NCBI RefSeq assembly: GCF_014646275.1
Contig: NZ_BMND01000012.1
Coordinates: 62,001 to 126,000, forward strand
DNA length: 64,000 bases
Direction: 5' to 3'
Source: Streptomyces kronopolitis
Lineage (GTDB): Bacteria; Actinomycetota; Actinomycetes; Streptomycetales; Streptomycetaceae
Shown here one piece after another: positions 41,519 to 50,404 of the stretch. Position numbers and translations under genes: made by a program. The notes under the pieces were generated by a model. That model saw only the letters and a list, made by a program, of their open reading frames with translations. It did not search any database and was not told the DNA's origin. Each line of letters starts with the position of its first letter. The first letter of the stretch is position 1.

Positions 41519-41812
41519 ATGCGAAACAGGCGCATTCTCACCACCGCACTCGCCGCCGCCACGCTCACGGTCCTCGGACTGGGCGGTGCCGCTCAGGCCC
41601 ACGCGGCCCCCGCCGCCGCGCCGGTGGCCCGGGTGCAGCACCGCGTCACGCCGATGGACGGCCCGCCCGGAACGGTGTGGACCGGCAAGAAGTTCTGGAC
41701 CCTCAGCGGCTGCCAGGCCGCCGGGACCGACCTGGTCAGCAGCGGCAAGTGGGCCGACCCGTTCTGCGACGGCGGGGGTCTCCAGTACGACCTGTGGGCC
41801 CGTCCGCTGTAA
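41519..41812 (+). CDS. Small secreted protein, unknown
   Basis: 97 aa. Sec signal peptide at 1-30 (ILTTALAAATLTVLGLGGAA, QAHA-APA). The mature 67 residues contain WTGKKFWTLSGCQAAGTDLV and DPFCDGGGLQYDLW: two Cys likely forming one disulfide and several aromatic residues. ATG 41519 follows CGGGGAAGGAAATCAG. Similar short secreted proteins are frequent in Streptomyces; I do not recognise a function. It ends before a strong terminator at 41887-41920. Confidence 0.7.
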   Translation: MRNRRILTTALAAATLTVLGLGGAAQAHAAPAAAPVARVQHRVTPMDGPPGTVWTGKKFWTLSGCQAAGTDLVSSGKWADPFCDGGGLQYDLWARPL

Positions 41813-41886
41813 ATCGCCGGCACCTCCCGGCAGCGCACACCTCCCGGCCACACCGGTGGTCACGGGGTGCGGCGTCGGGGATGCGG

Positions 41887-41920
41887 CCGCCCCCGTACGT
41901 CCCCGAACGTACGGGGGCGG
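41887..41920. terminator. Convergent terminator
   Basis: CCGCCCCCGTACGT (41887-41900) and its exact complement (41907-41920) with a six-base loop, between the secreted protein and the TrmO-like gene. Confidence 0.85.
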
Positions 41921-41991
41921 TCGCCCCTGGACCGGACCGTCGGCCGGCCGCCCTGGATCGAACCCGTCGGCCGGCCGGACCCGCCGGTCCG

Positions 41992-42480
41992 TCAGTAGTA
42001 GCGGGCCATCAGTTCCGTCGCCCACTGGGGCTGCCGGCGCGGGCCGCGGGGTCCGAACTCGTCGAGGTAGGGCTTGATGTCGAGGACCGGGGTGGCGTCC
42101 ACCGCGTCCAGGCCGAGGACGTGGAGGTCCAGGCCGTCGACCTTCACCAGCGGGCAGCGCGAGACGCCCAGCCGGTTGGGGCGGTCCTTGCCGCGCTGCG
42201 CGAAGATGCCGACCAGCGGCCAGTCGGGGTTGCCGCGCGGGTGCCGGGCGCCGGTCTCGATCGCGTCCTCGGGTACCCGGTCGAAGTGGAAGACGACCTC
42301 CAGGTGGGAGAAGTCCGCCAGCCCGGCCAGCGACTCCTCCCCGTAGGCCGCGCCGTCCAGCCGGATCACGGCCGGCACCTCGCCCCACTGGTCGTCGGTC
42401 AGTTCACCCCGCGGGCTCACCACCCGGCCGATGGGCCGCAGGGTGATCTCATCGGGCTGAGGGCGTGCGGTCCGGTCCAT
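41992..42480 (-). CDS. TrmO/TsaA-domain methyltransferase-like protein
   Basis: 162 aa, UPF0066 beta-barrel. ITLRPIGRVVSPRGELTDDQ start, then DFSHLEVVFHFDRVPED, the SAM-loop segment GIFAQRGKDRPNRLGVSRCP (the conserved RxxxRPNxxG), and VDATPVLDIKPYLDEF. E. coli TrmO methylates t6A37 in some threonine tRNAs. Actinobacterial versions like this are shorter than E. coli TrmO (235 aa) and lack its C-terminal domain, so the substrate may differ. ATG 42480 is preceded by CAGGGGGGACCTGA. Confidence 0.8.
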   Translation of the reverse strand: MDRTARPQPDEITLRPIGRVVSPRGELTDDQWGEVPAVIRLDGAAYGEESLAGLADFSHLEVVFHFDRVPEDAIETGARHPRGNPDWPLVGIFAQRGKDRPNRLGVSRCPLVKVDGLDLHVLGLDAVDATPVLDIKPYLDEFGPRGPRRQPQWATELMARYY

Positions 42481-42541
42481 TCAGGTCCCCCCTGGGTCTG
42501 TGCGACAGTTGCCCCAGCCTGCCCCGGCGGCGCCGGACGGA

Positions 42542-42961
42542 TCAGGTGAAACCCACCGCGGGTGCGGGCTGTTGGGGGCCGGCGGCAACAGCGGGGACGT
42601 GCGCGAGGGCGGCACTCGACACGCGGTACCGCCCGTTCGGCACCTCGGCGGCGGTGACGTGGACGGTCAGTGGGCCCGCCCATTCGTAATCCCGCTCGAT
42701 CGCGTGCCGGGCCAGCACATCGGTCAGCTGCCGCCCCACCTCTCCCCCGCGCGCGGCGAGCGCGTCATGCACGTCCGGTGCGAGTTCGACGGTGTAGTCG
42801 TTGGGTACCAGCACCCGATGCCTGCTGCACACGACGGCGTGCTCATCGCACTCCTGCCGCAGGTCATCGAACAACTGGACCGGGTCGGTGCGGAAGATCT
42901 TGGCCAGCAGCGCGCTCTCGCAGTCCTCCACGGCACGTTCCATACGCCTCAGCATTCCCAT
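42542..42961 (-). CDS. Stand-alone DUF3662 (FhaA N-terminal-like) protein
   Basis: 139 aa. MGMLRRMERAVEDCESALLA, FDDLRQECDEHAVVCSRHRV, LVPNDYTVELAPDVHDALAA and YEWAGPLTVHVTAAEVPNGR follow the N-terminal domain of FhaA, the cell-wall regulator. The forkhead-associated domain that normally follows is missing; a Pro/Ala tail ends the protein. Start ATG 42961; upstream in-frame ATGs would add 12 or more residues. The frame is open far upstream but overlaps the GNAT gene and is not coding there. Possible regulator or decoy in peptidoglycan control. Confidence 0.72.
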   Translation of the reverse strand: MGMLRRMERAVEDCESALLAKIFRTDPVQLFDDLRQECDEHAVVCSRHRVLVPNDYTVELAPDVHDALAARGGEVGRQLTDVLARHAIERDYEWAGPLTVHVTAAEVPNGRYRVSSAALAHVPAVAAGPQQPAPAVGFT

Positions 42962-43132
42962 GACGGTCGCCTGCCCGATGGATGCCATGGACATGCAGGG
43001 ATGCTGCTCCGCGATCGCACCGGGCCCGGCGGCGGACCGGTCGGCGCCGGGGCCCGGGCCGGAGCCGACGGGCGTGGCCCGCGGGAGCGCATACGCCTTG
43101 GTCGCTCCGCCGTGGGCCGCCACAATGGGCGT

Positions 43133-43708
43133 GTGCCGATCATGACATTCCCGGAAGCCGATGTCCCGCCCGCGCTGCACGATCAGGTGTCGGCGCTCAG
43201 GGACGAGGCCTGGCCGCCGGACTCCGCGTCGGCGCCCGGCACGTTCGCCCACGACCCCGCGCTGCGGCCGGTGTCGATGCTGCTCGTCGAGGGGCCCACG
43301 GTGCTCGCCGCGCTCGACATCCTCCGCAAGGACCTCGTCCACGACGGACGGCGGTTCCGGGCCGCGGGGCTGAGCACGGTGGTGACCCGACGGGCCGCGC
43401 GCGGCCAGGGCCACGGCCACCGCCTGGTGACGGCCGCCCGGGCGGAGATGAGCGCCATGGATCTGGACATCGGCCTGTTCACCTGCGACCGGCCGCTGCT
43501 GGCCTTCTACGAGCGCGCGGGCTGGCGGCGGCTCCCCGATGCGGTGCTGATCGGCGGTACGCCGGCGGGCCCGTTCCCCAGCGACCGGCCCGGCTTCGAC
43601 AAGGTCACCCTGGCCCACTTCTTTACGCCCCTCGCCCGTCGGCACCGCTCCTCCTTCGCACACTCCCGTATCGAGCTGTACCCGGGCGAGATCGACCGGC
43701 TCTGGTAA
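43133..43708 (+). CDS. GNAT-family acetyltransferase
   Basis: 191 aa from GTG 43133 (ATG 43142 is an alternative). GNAT core: LDILRKDLVHDGRRFRAAGL, STVVTRRAARGQGHGHRLVT (the Q/RxxGxG/A acetyl-CoA loop RGQGHG), IGLFTCDRPLLAFYERAGWR. The N terminus (FPEADVPPALHDQVSALRDE) is typical of AAC(2')-like or Eis-like short acetyltransferases. CACAAT lies six bases upstream of GTG, which may be a -10 box of a leaderless transcript. Divergent from DUF3662. Substrate unknown. Confidence 0.78.
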   Translation: MPIMTFPEADVPPALHDQVSALRDEAWPPDSASAPGTFAHDPALRPVSMLLVEGPTVLAALDILRKDLVHDGRRFRAAGLSTVVTRRAARGQGHGHRLVTAARAEMSAMDLDIGLFTCDRPLLAFYERAGWRRLPDAVLIGGTPAGPFPSDRPGFDKVTLAHFFTPLARRHRSSFAHSRIELYPGEIDRLW

Positions 43709-43715
43709 GAGGCCG

Positions 43716-43885
43716 AGTCCCGTGAGAGGGGGGCGCCGCTGGTGATCTCCCGGGTGCACGAACCGTCGCTCCGCCAGCTCTGCGCACTGCGACAGCCAGT
43801 TCCGGCCGATGAGCACGAGCAGGACCAAGCAGCTCTCCAGGGCGCGTCGCAGGTGGGGCGGAAAGTGTTCAACCGGTGCGGTGCG
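43716..43885 (-). pseudogene. TIR-domain remnant
   Basis: Minus-strand codons give EHFPPHLRRALESCLVLLVL then IGRNWLSQCAELAERRFVHP, the central strand-helix of a bacterial TIR domain. The next motif (REI...SRD) is found only in another frame (CTREITSGAPLSRDSA), so a frameshift lies near 43755. No start, no upstream BB-loop and no downstream partner remain. Around it the 586-base gap to 44294 has no other gene. Confidence 0.55.
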
Positions 43886-44294
43886 GCGGCGGGCCGCTTC
43901 GACGCCGCGACCCGTTCCGCAACGACGACCGGGAGGGGAGACCACTGAGGGCATGCCGCCGTGCCCCGGAAGGGGTGGCGGCCCCTCCGACCGGTCTCCA
44001 ACTACCCCTCCTCATCTCCGCATTCACGTAGATCCCTTCACCGAAGTGCCCCGGCACCGACGACGGCCGAATACCGCCGTCCCCCGCCGCCACGTTTATC
44101 GCTCGTTGATCACCGGCACCTTTGCTGAGTTGAGCGGTACTCGGCCGAGGGTGCGGTGCTCCCGCCTCCCGGCCGACGACGACCGGCGCGACCACACGGC
44201 GCTCGGGCAGACGTGCCCGGGCCCGCGAGGAGCACGCGCGCCGCCGCTGTCCGCTGACCAGGACGCAGAGGAATCCGCAAGGGGGAGAACGCAG

Positions 44295-44540
44295 ATGAGG
44301 CATCGCAACGACAAGCTGAGGTCGCTGATCGCGGGGGCGAGCGCCGGACTCGTCCTCGGCCTGCTCGGAACCGTCCCCGCACAGGCCGCATCGGAGCGGC
44401 AGATCCCCAGCCACTCGCACCCGTGCGAGGACGCCCCGGTGTCCTGGCACGCACACGACGACAACAGCGGCGCCCCGGTGCTCAAAGGAGGGCGAGCCCG
44501 ACCCGCGGCGGTGACGGTTCCTCCAGGAAGTGCGGGGTGA
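44295..44540 (+). CDS. Small secreted His-rich peptide, unknown
   Basis: 81 aa. Signal peptide 1-32 (LRSLIAGASAGLVLGLLGTV, PAQA-ASE). The mature 49 residues include QIPSHSHPCEDAPVSWHAHD, i.e. four His and a Cys in a short run, possibly metal-binding, followed by a basic tail (LKGGRARPAAV). ATG 44295 follows GGGGGAGAACGCAG. The 310 bases to the lipase gene show nothing else. Function unknown. Confidence 0.55.
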   Translation: MRHRNDKLRSLIAGASAGLVLGLLGTVPAQAASERQIPSHSHPCEDAPVSWHAHDDNSGAPVLKGGRARPAAVTVPPGSAG

Positions 44541-44850
44541 GAAGAACGGGGTGAGCGGTGCCCCGGGCCCGGTGCACCACGGGGAGGTGCACGGGCCGGC
44601 CAGGGGCCGAGAGCCCACACGGAGGTGCGGCGCCCTCACATGGCTCGGCGAGCCGGACACGCGCACGGCGGAGGGCCAACAAGGTGAACCTGGTCCGCCG
44701 GGAGCCGGGAATGGCACCGGGCCACGCAGCGGAGAGGTCTGATGGTGGGCGATCCGATCTGACGGCCGGTCCGGCACCGATCTGCCCTGATGCTGCCGAC
44801 AGGCGCTCCCGCCTCCGCACCGGCACGACATCCGAGGAGCAGGAACGACG

Positions 44851-46350
44851 ATGGCATCCGACTCGACAATCGCCCAGGTGACCATGACCCTGGCGGCCTT
44901 CGCGGCCACCGGGGCCACTCCGCGCCCGTCCGGGGAAACCCTGCAGCAGCAGACCACACGCATCATTACCGGCATCCACGCGCAGCTGAAGGACCCCGGC
45001 CTTGCGACGCAAGGCGCGTGGGAGCTGGTGTGGCTCGCGCTGAGCGACGCCAACGCCAATATGGCCTTCCTCGTACGCAGCACCAACGGTTCGAACGAGT
45101 TCGCCGTGGTCGCGCGCGGAACGGATGCCGATGTGACCGACATCCTCGAGGACCTCGATGTCGGCACCGTCGTCCCGTTCCCCGAAAGCGGATCGCCGAC
45201 GGCCATCGCCGTGTCCAAGGGGGCGAAGGATGCGTTCACCCGCGTGGTCACCGCCCGCTCGATCGCATCTCCCACCCCGAACGCCACGCTCGCCCAGGCG
45301 CTCGGCGTCGCGCTCAAGGCGGCGCCCTCCTCGCCGCAGCCGACCGTCTATCTGACCGGTCACAGCCTGGGCGGTTGCATCGTCAGCATGCTCGCGCCGT
45401 ACCTGCAGGCGCAGACCTTGCCGAAGCAGCCGAAGTTCGCGGTGATGACCTATGCCGCTCCCACCGCCGGCGTGCAGAGCTTCGTCGACTACTTCGACTC
45501 CGTGCCGTGGGTCATCAACGAGCGCCAGAACAACGCCTACGACCTGGTCCCGCACGCGTGGGCCGCTCTCGACATCACCACCGGCTGGTACCCGAGCCCG
45601 GGGCCGCTGGCGACCGAAGAAGTGAAGCTGCTCATCGAGACGATCGCCAAGCGCACCAAGGGCAACGTCTACGTCCAGCCCGGCTCGCTCTGCCTGATGA
45701 ACACCGGGTACACGAGCCTTGCCGAGAAGCTGGTCAACAAGACCACGCAGGACTTCCTCGGCCAGATCGCCTACCAGCACGCCAACTCCACCTACCTGGA
45801 GCTGGTGGGGGCGCCTGACGTCCCTTCCCCGCCGGTGGTGACCAGCATGACCCCCACCTTCGGCGCGGCGGGCGACCGGGTGACCATCAACGGCAAGGAT
45901 TTCAGCCAGGACAGCATGGTCGACTTCGGCACCTTCGCCTGCACCGAGCGCACCGTCGACCCCTCCGGTACCAAGATCACCGCTCAGGTGCCCAACGGAT
46001 CAGGTGTCGTCCACGTCCGTGTCACCAACACCCTCGGCACCTCCCCGGCTGTCGCCATGAGTCAGTTCGCCTACGGCGGACCCGCACCTGTGGTGGTCAG
46101 TTCGGTCAGCCCGACCAGCGGAAAGGTCAGCACCCCGGTCACCGTCAACGGCTCGGGCTTCGCCGCGGGTGCCACCGTGCACTTCAAGGACAAGCCATCC
46201 GACTCGGTCACGTTCGTCTCGGCCAACCAGATCACCGCGACAGCGCCCGGTCAGCTCGATGTCCAGCAGACGGTGAACATCACCGTGACGGTCGGCAAGG
46301 CCACCTCTCCCACCAGCCCGGACGACGAGTTCACCTACACCGGCCGGTAG
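44851..46350 (+). CDS. Class 3 lipase with two IPT/TIG domains
   Basis: 499 aa. Lipase_3 domain to about residue 330: the nucleophile elbow is TVYLTGHSLGGCIVSML (GHSLGG), preceded by FAVVARGTDADVTDILEDLD and followed by VMTYAAPTAGVQSFVDYFDS and the His region YDLVPHAWAALD. Two IPT/TIG beta domains follow (PVVTSMTPTFGAAGDRVTIN and VVVSSVSPTSGKVSTPVTVN). No signal peptide is visible, odd for an enzyme with extracellular-type modules; non-classical export or a cytoplasmic role are open. ATG 44851 follows GGAGCAGGAACGACG. Confidence 0.85.
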   Translation: MASDSTIAQVTMTLAAFAATGATPRPSGETLQQQTTRIITGIHAQLKDPGLATQGAWELVWLALSDANANMAFLVRSTNGSNEFAVVARGTDADVTDILEDLDVGTVVPFPESGSPTAIAVSKGAKDAFTRVVTARSIASPTPNATLAQALGVALKAAPSSPQPTVYLTGHSLGGCIVSMLAPYLQAQTLPKQPKFAVMTYAAPTAGVQSFVDYFDSVPWVINERQNNAYDLVPHAWAALDITTGWYPSPGPLATEEVKLLIETIAKRTKGNVYVQPGSLCLMNTGYTSLAEKLVNKTTQDFLGQIAYQHANSTYLELVGAPDVPSPPVVTSMTPTFGAAGDRVTINGKDFSQDSMVDFGTFACTERTVDPSGTKITAQVPNGSGVVHVRVTNTLGTSPAVAMSQFAYGGPAPVVVSSVSPTSGKVSTPVTVNGSGFAAGATVHFKDKPSDSVTFVSANQITATAPGQLDVQQTVNITVTVGKATSPTSPDDEFTYTGR

Positions 46351-46537
46351 CGTCCGCACGCCCCACTCCGGGGTCCTTCGGGCGGCCGAACCGAGGGAAA
46401 CCCTCCAAAACCACCCCCGCATTACTGTGCCCGCCGAGCCGGTCCTCCAGAGTTGCCGGGTCGCAGACTTGCCGGGTGCGGTACCTGCTCCGGTGCTGGC
46501 CGCCGCTTCCCCCACGACGACCCGAAGGACGTGCGTC

Positions 46538-47746
46538 ATGAGCGAACGAGTCATCACCCCGCGCAGCCGCGGCTTTCTCTTCCTCGACTCCCACCCGGCC
46601 GGCTGCGCGCGCCTGGTGGAGGAGATGTGGCGGGCCGTCCCCGCCCCCGAGCACGTCCCGGACACCGCTCCGGTGGCGCTCGTCGTGGGCTCCTCGGCCG
46701 GCTACGGGCTGGCCGCGACGATCGCCGGCCTCGCCCGGGCGGGGATCCGCGGCATCGGCGTCTGCTTCGAGAAGGCCCCCACCGAGCGGCGCACCGCCAC
46801 CGCCGGCTGGTACCGCACCGCCGCCATCGCGGAACTCGCCCTCCGGCACGGTCAGGAGATGGTGTTCCTCAACGGCGACGCCTTCTCCGACGCGATGAAG
46901 GAGCAGGTCGCAGATGTCCTCCGGGAGCGCTTCGGCCGCCTGGACCATCTGGTCTACTCGGTGGCCGCACCCCGGCGCACCGACCCGGACACCGGTGCGG
47001 CCCACACCTCCGTCCTCAAGCCCATCGGCGAGGCGTACCGCACCAAGACGCTCGTCTTTGACGGGGCGGGAACGCCGGAGGTCAAGGTGGTGGAGACCGC
47101 GCCGGCCGAGGGCGACGACGTCGAGCAGACGGTCGCGGTGATGGGCGGCGCGGACTGGGAGCGGTGGATCGACCACCTCGCCGACCGCGGTCTGCTCGCC
47201 GACGGTTTCACCACTGCCGCCCTGTCCTACATCGGGTCCCCGCTGACGGACGGCATCTACCGCCAGGGCACCATCGGCGCCGCCAAGTCCCACCTGGAGG
47301 CGACCGCCCGTACGCTCGACGAGCGCCTGCACAAGCTGGTCGGCGGCCGCGCGGTGACCTCCGTCAACGGTGCCGCGGTCACCCAGTCCTCCACCGCCAT
47401 CCCGGGCATCGCGCTCTATGTGGGGCTGCTGCGCGGCGCCCTCGGCGAGGGCATGGTCCCGCCGATCGCCCAGCTGGCCGATCTGTGGGATCAGCTCACG
47501 GGCGTGCGGCCGCTCGATGTCGACGAGGACGGGCGGGTGCGGCTCGATTCCTGGGAGCTCAACAGCGCGGTCCAGGCCGCCGTCACCGAGCGCTGGGAGA
47601 CGGCCACCACCGAGACCATCAACCATCTCGCCGACCTCGAATGGTTCCACGCCGAGGTACAGCGGCTCTACGGTTTCGCGGTGCCCGGCGTCGACTACAC
47701 CGCCCCGACGGACACTCAGATCCCCTGGCCGGACACCACTTCCTGA
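46538..47746 (+). CDS. fabV: Trans-2-enoyl-ACP/CoA reductase FabV
   Basis: 402 aa, the FabV size (about 400). VITPRSRGFLFLDSHPAGCA start, the nucleotide-binding VALVVGSSAGYGLAATIAGL, LDHLVYSVAAPRRTDPDTGA, the active-site Tyr-x8-Lys in YRQGTIGAAKSHLE, and SVNGAAVTQSSTAIPGIALY are FabV hallmarks. FabV reduces the enoyl group in fatty acid elongation with NADH and is naturally triclosan-resistant. Actinomycetes usually rely on InhA/FabI, so this may be an accessory copy tied to secondary lipid metabolism or resistance. ATG 46538 follows CCGAAGGACGTGCGTC. No other fab gene lies nearby. Confidence 0.9.
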   Translation: MSERVITPRSRGFLFLDSHPAGCARLVEEMWRAVPAPEHVPDTAPVALVVGSSAGYGLAATIAGLARAGIRGIGVCFEKAPTERRTATAGWYRTAAIAELALRHGQEMVFLNGDAFSDAMKEQVADVLRERFGRLDHLVYSVAAPRRTDPDTGAAHTSVLKPIGEAYRTKTLVFDGAGTPEVKVVETAPAEGDDVEQTVAVMGGADWERWIDHLADRGLLADGFTTAALSYIGSPLTDGIYRQGTIGAAKSHLEATARTLDERLHKLVGGRAVTSVNGAAVTQSSTAIPGIALYVGLLRGALGEGMVPPIAQLADLWDQLTGVRPLDVDEDGRVRLDSWELNSAVQAAVTERWETATTETINHLADLEWFHAEVQRLYGFAVPGVDYTAPTDTQIPWPDTTS

Positions 47747-48214
47747 ACTCCCGGGGCAGACCGAACTTACGAGGCGAGTTCCCGGTGATGGCTACGGTGA
47801 CGGCGACGGCAACGACGCACTCGGCCAATCTCAGTCAATGCGTGGGAATTACATCAACCGGCTTGCCGGGTAAGCAATTACCTGCTCCGGGTAACCGGTC
47901 GCGCGATTCGGCCGGCCCGCGATTCGTTCGGTCCGCGGTCGATTTCCTCGTCAGGGAATTCGGACGACCGGGCGCCGCCGTCCCTCATGCGGGTTTCGCG
48001 CCCTCGTGAAACCCGGTACCGAAGGAGGTCTCCCGGACAGCGGGACACGGGAGAGAAGAGGCGGGCAATGGGAGACCGGGACGGGTGTATATCCGACTGG
48101 CCCTCAGGCGGCCGGGCCCGCGTGCGGGGCCGAGAAGGACAGGGCGGGCGCTCCGTCGAAGGGGCCACATCGTCACCTGTCCGGCCGGCTGATCAGCCGG
48201 CGAATGTCTCTCGG
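47747..48214. other. Gap after fabV with a hairpin
   Basis: 468 bases. CGGGTTTC (47990-47997) pairs with GAAACCCG (48008-48015) across ten bases, a possible terminator. A 73-codon frame (47788-48009) begins MATVTATATTHSANLSQCVG but lacks a convincing ribosome site. Confidence 0.35.
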
Positions 48215-48721
48215 TCAGCCGCGGCGGCCGCCGCGCCGGACTGCGGTACTGGAGGGCCGCGGGGCGGCGTCCGCGGACCCGCCGGAGCCCGGCCGCCCCA
48301 CCTGGCGGGGGATGGTCGCGGTCACGGTCTTCCCGCTCGACCCCCTGCTGACCTCGACGGTCTCCGCGATCCGACAGACCATCGACCAGCCGAATCCGCC
48401 GCCTTCCCCGGTGACGTCGGGAGTGCGCGGACGGGGCAGCACCGGGCTGGCATCCCCAACGGACACCATGATCGTTTCTGGATCGGCCAGCAGCCGCAGC
48501 GTGCAGCTCTTGCCGCCGGCATGCCGCACCGCATTGGTGACCAGCTCGGAGACGACCAGGATCACGGCCTCCCGGGCATCCCGTTCCACGGAGGGCTCCA
48601 GGCGCGCCAGATACTCGCCCACGAGGTGTCGCGCGGGGCCGACTGCTTCGGAATGGCAGTCCAGTTGAAGCTCCAGCACCGAAGACGCGGTGACCGTACG
48701 CGGAGCCTCGGCGGTGCTCAT
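48215..48721 (-). CDS. Anti-sigma-like ATP-binding protein (GHKL/RsbW type)
   Basis: 168 aa. HATPase fold: N box VILVVSELVTNAVRHAGGKS, G1 region MVSVGDASPVLPRPR, G2 GEGGGFGWSMVCRIAETVEV, and ending SGKTVTATIP. Streptomyces encodes dozens of these small kinases; characterised ones phosphorylate anti-sigma-factor antagonists and bind SigB-like or developmental sigma factors. The ATG at 48721 gives MSTAEAPRTVTASSVLELQL; GAGGTGAGCTT lies upstream. The partner antagonist is not adjacent. The C-terminal 30 residues are basic and disordered. Confidence 0.87.
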   Translation of the reverse strand: MSTAEAPRTVTASSVLELQLDCHSEAVGPARHLVGEYLARLEPSVERDAREAVILVVSELVTNAVRHAGGKSCTLRLLADPETIMVSVGDASPVLPRPRTPDVTGEGGGFGWSMVCRIAETVEVSRGSSGKTVTATIPRQVGRPGSGGSADAAPRPSSTAVRRGGRRG

Positions 48722-49322
48722 GATAAAGCTCACCTCATCGCGTCGGGTTTCCTTCAGACCGGAAAGCGTGCCCTCTTCCCGGGGTATCAACCACATATCT
48801 TTGATGTCGGACGAAATAGCGCGCTCGTCGCGAGGGTTCGGAAAGATCAGTTCGAACCCGGTCTCGTCCGGGCGGACAAGGACAGCCACGGCGCCACGGA
48901 ACACCCCGAGGGGGCGGAAGCCGTACGGCGCCTCAGCTCACCGTGACGACCCCGAGGCCTTCCTCCCGAACCCTTCCTGGTGAAGCAGGCGCCTAATGGG
49001 CGGGCGCCAGAGGCAGCACCGGAAGAAGGGAGCCACTGTCATCATCCTCCGGACATTCGCGTGCCCGATTCCACCCTCAGCAATCGGGAAATCCCCTAGT
49101 TTGCTTCCCGGGGCGTCGGGTATGAGCGCCGCAATTCCAGCCGCCCCACAGCCCGGGAAAGTCTTCCGCACGGCGCCCCACCGCCCCCGGAGGCGCACCG
49201 CAGCCCCGCGGACGACCTCCGCGGGGCTGGATGCGGACGCCGACGGCAACGGCCTTCGGGCCGCTCGCACCGGGGGGCGCCGTCTCGGCGGAAACCACCC
49301 ATGAACAAAAAGCCCATAGGGG
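48722..49322. other. Gap containing the CPBP gene terminator
   Basis: 601 bases without a credible gene. CAGCCCCGCGGA (49201-49212) and its complement (49218-49229) form a 12-base stem with a five-base loop, a terminator for the leftward CPBP gene. 48780-48830 is relatively AT-rich and probably holds the kinase promoter. Confidence 0.6.
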
Positions 49323-50276
49323 TCATAACTCGCCATTCCGGACAGCGGCCTGTGCCCTCCTAGCCCTCGGTCGCCCCCGGCCCGGCACCACCCGCATCCC
49401 CACGAAGATCATCGCCGTGGCCGCCAGGTACCCGAGGACCAGGACCGCGGTGTGGTCCGCCGTGGCCTCCGCCGACCAGCCCGCGCCGCGTGCCGCGCCC
49501 TCGAAGACGACGCGGTTGACGCTCAGGAAGACCAGATGCGTGCCGATCGCCATCCACAACGGCGCGGGGCCCGGTGCCGTCCGTGCGGCCACCAGCGTCA
49601 GCCCGAAGACGAGGAGCAGGACCGCGTAGGCGACGGGGTCCTGGCCCGCGGGGGCGAAGCCCACCGGCGGGGCGGCCACGCCCATGGCCCGGGACACCGC
49701 GGCCTGCACCACCGTGGACGCCCCGGGCACCAGCAGGAACACCGCCGTCGTGCCGAGGGCCGAGAACGCCCCGCCGAACCGGTCGCGCAACGAGGCCCAG
49801 GCGTGCCCCCGCAGCGTCACCTCCTCCGGGAACGCCTCCAGCAGCACGGCCACCACGGCATTGCCGGCCAGGAACGATGTAAGGGCCGCGGGGTCCGGCT
49901 CGGACCAGCGCAGCCACCCGACCGCGGTCCCGGCACCGAGGACGGCGACGGCACAGGACAGGGTGACGGCCACGCCGCGGAAGAACCCGCGCGGCGCCGC
50001 GGCCGGCGGACCGAGCCCCAGTGGACGCCGTCCCGCCTGCCGTCCGGCCCGCAGCCACAGCACCACCGGGACGGCCAGCGCGCTCACCACCACGGCGCAC
50101 AGCAGCTGCCGCGGATACCCCTCGGCGCCGACCGCGCGGGCGAGTGCCCCGCCCAGGACGTTCCCCGCGCCCAGCGCGCCCGCCATCACCGCACCGCCGC
50201 CCAGCGCCCTCCCCCAGGCCCGCACCGCCGATCCCCGCGCCGCCGCTTCCGTCCCCGCAACCGAGCCCGCAGCCAT
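49323..50276 (-). CDS. CPBP-family intramembrane glutamic protease
   Basis: 317 aa, about eight membrane helices. The Abi/CPBP catalytic motif EExxxR is present in LLEAFPEEVTLRGHAWASLR, followed by ALGTTAVFLLVPGASTV and MAIGTHLVFLSVNRVVF with the later His and Asn. These proteases include Rce1-like enzymes and immunity proteins for bacteriocins. ATG 50276 follows GGGGGGGCGGGG. It is not next to a bacteriocin gene; it precedes a terminator at 49201-49229. The usual second motif FxxxH corresponds here to IGTHLVF. Confidence 0.83.
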   Translation of the reverse strand: MAAGSVAGTEAAARGSAVRAWGRALGGGAVMAGALGAGNVLGGALARAVGAEGYPRQLLCAVVVSALAVPVVLWLRAGRQAGRRPLGLGPPAAAPRGFFRGVAVTLSCAVAVLGAGTAVGWLRWSEPDPAALTSFLAGNAVVAVLLEAFPEEVTLRGHAWASLRDRFGGAFSALGTTAVFLLVPGASTVVQAAVSRAMGVAAPPVGFAPAGQDPVAYAVLLLVFGLTLVAARTAPGPAPLWMAIGTHLVFLSVNRVVFEGAARGAGWSAEATADHTAVLVLGYLAATAMIFVGMRVVPGRGRPRARRAQAAVRNGEL

Positions 50277-50404
50277 CCCCGCCCCCCCAAGGCCGTCGAG
50301 GCCTCCGTGTGCCTCGGTCTCCGGCCATGAAAGCCGCACTCCGGCACCCGGGGAACGGGTGGTCAGGGAAACCGTCCCGCAGCACGATCTCCCGCGCTCA
50401 CGCG

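Noticed and set aside
42542..43954. A long minus-strand open frame upstream of DUF3662
   Set aside because: Only the last 140 codons match a known domain; the rest overlaps the GNAT gene and is repetitive His/Arg/Gln-rich, typical of non-coding frames in GC-rich DNA (it also crosses the TIR remnant).
47788..48009. 73-codon frame starting MATVTATATTHSANLSQCVG
   Set aside because: No convincing ribosome site or recognised domain; kept only as a mention in the gap entry.
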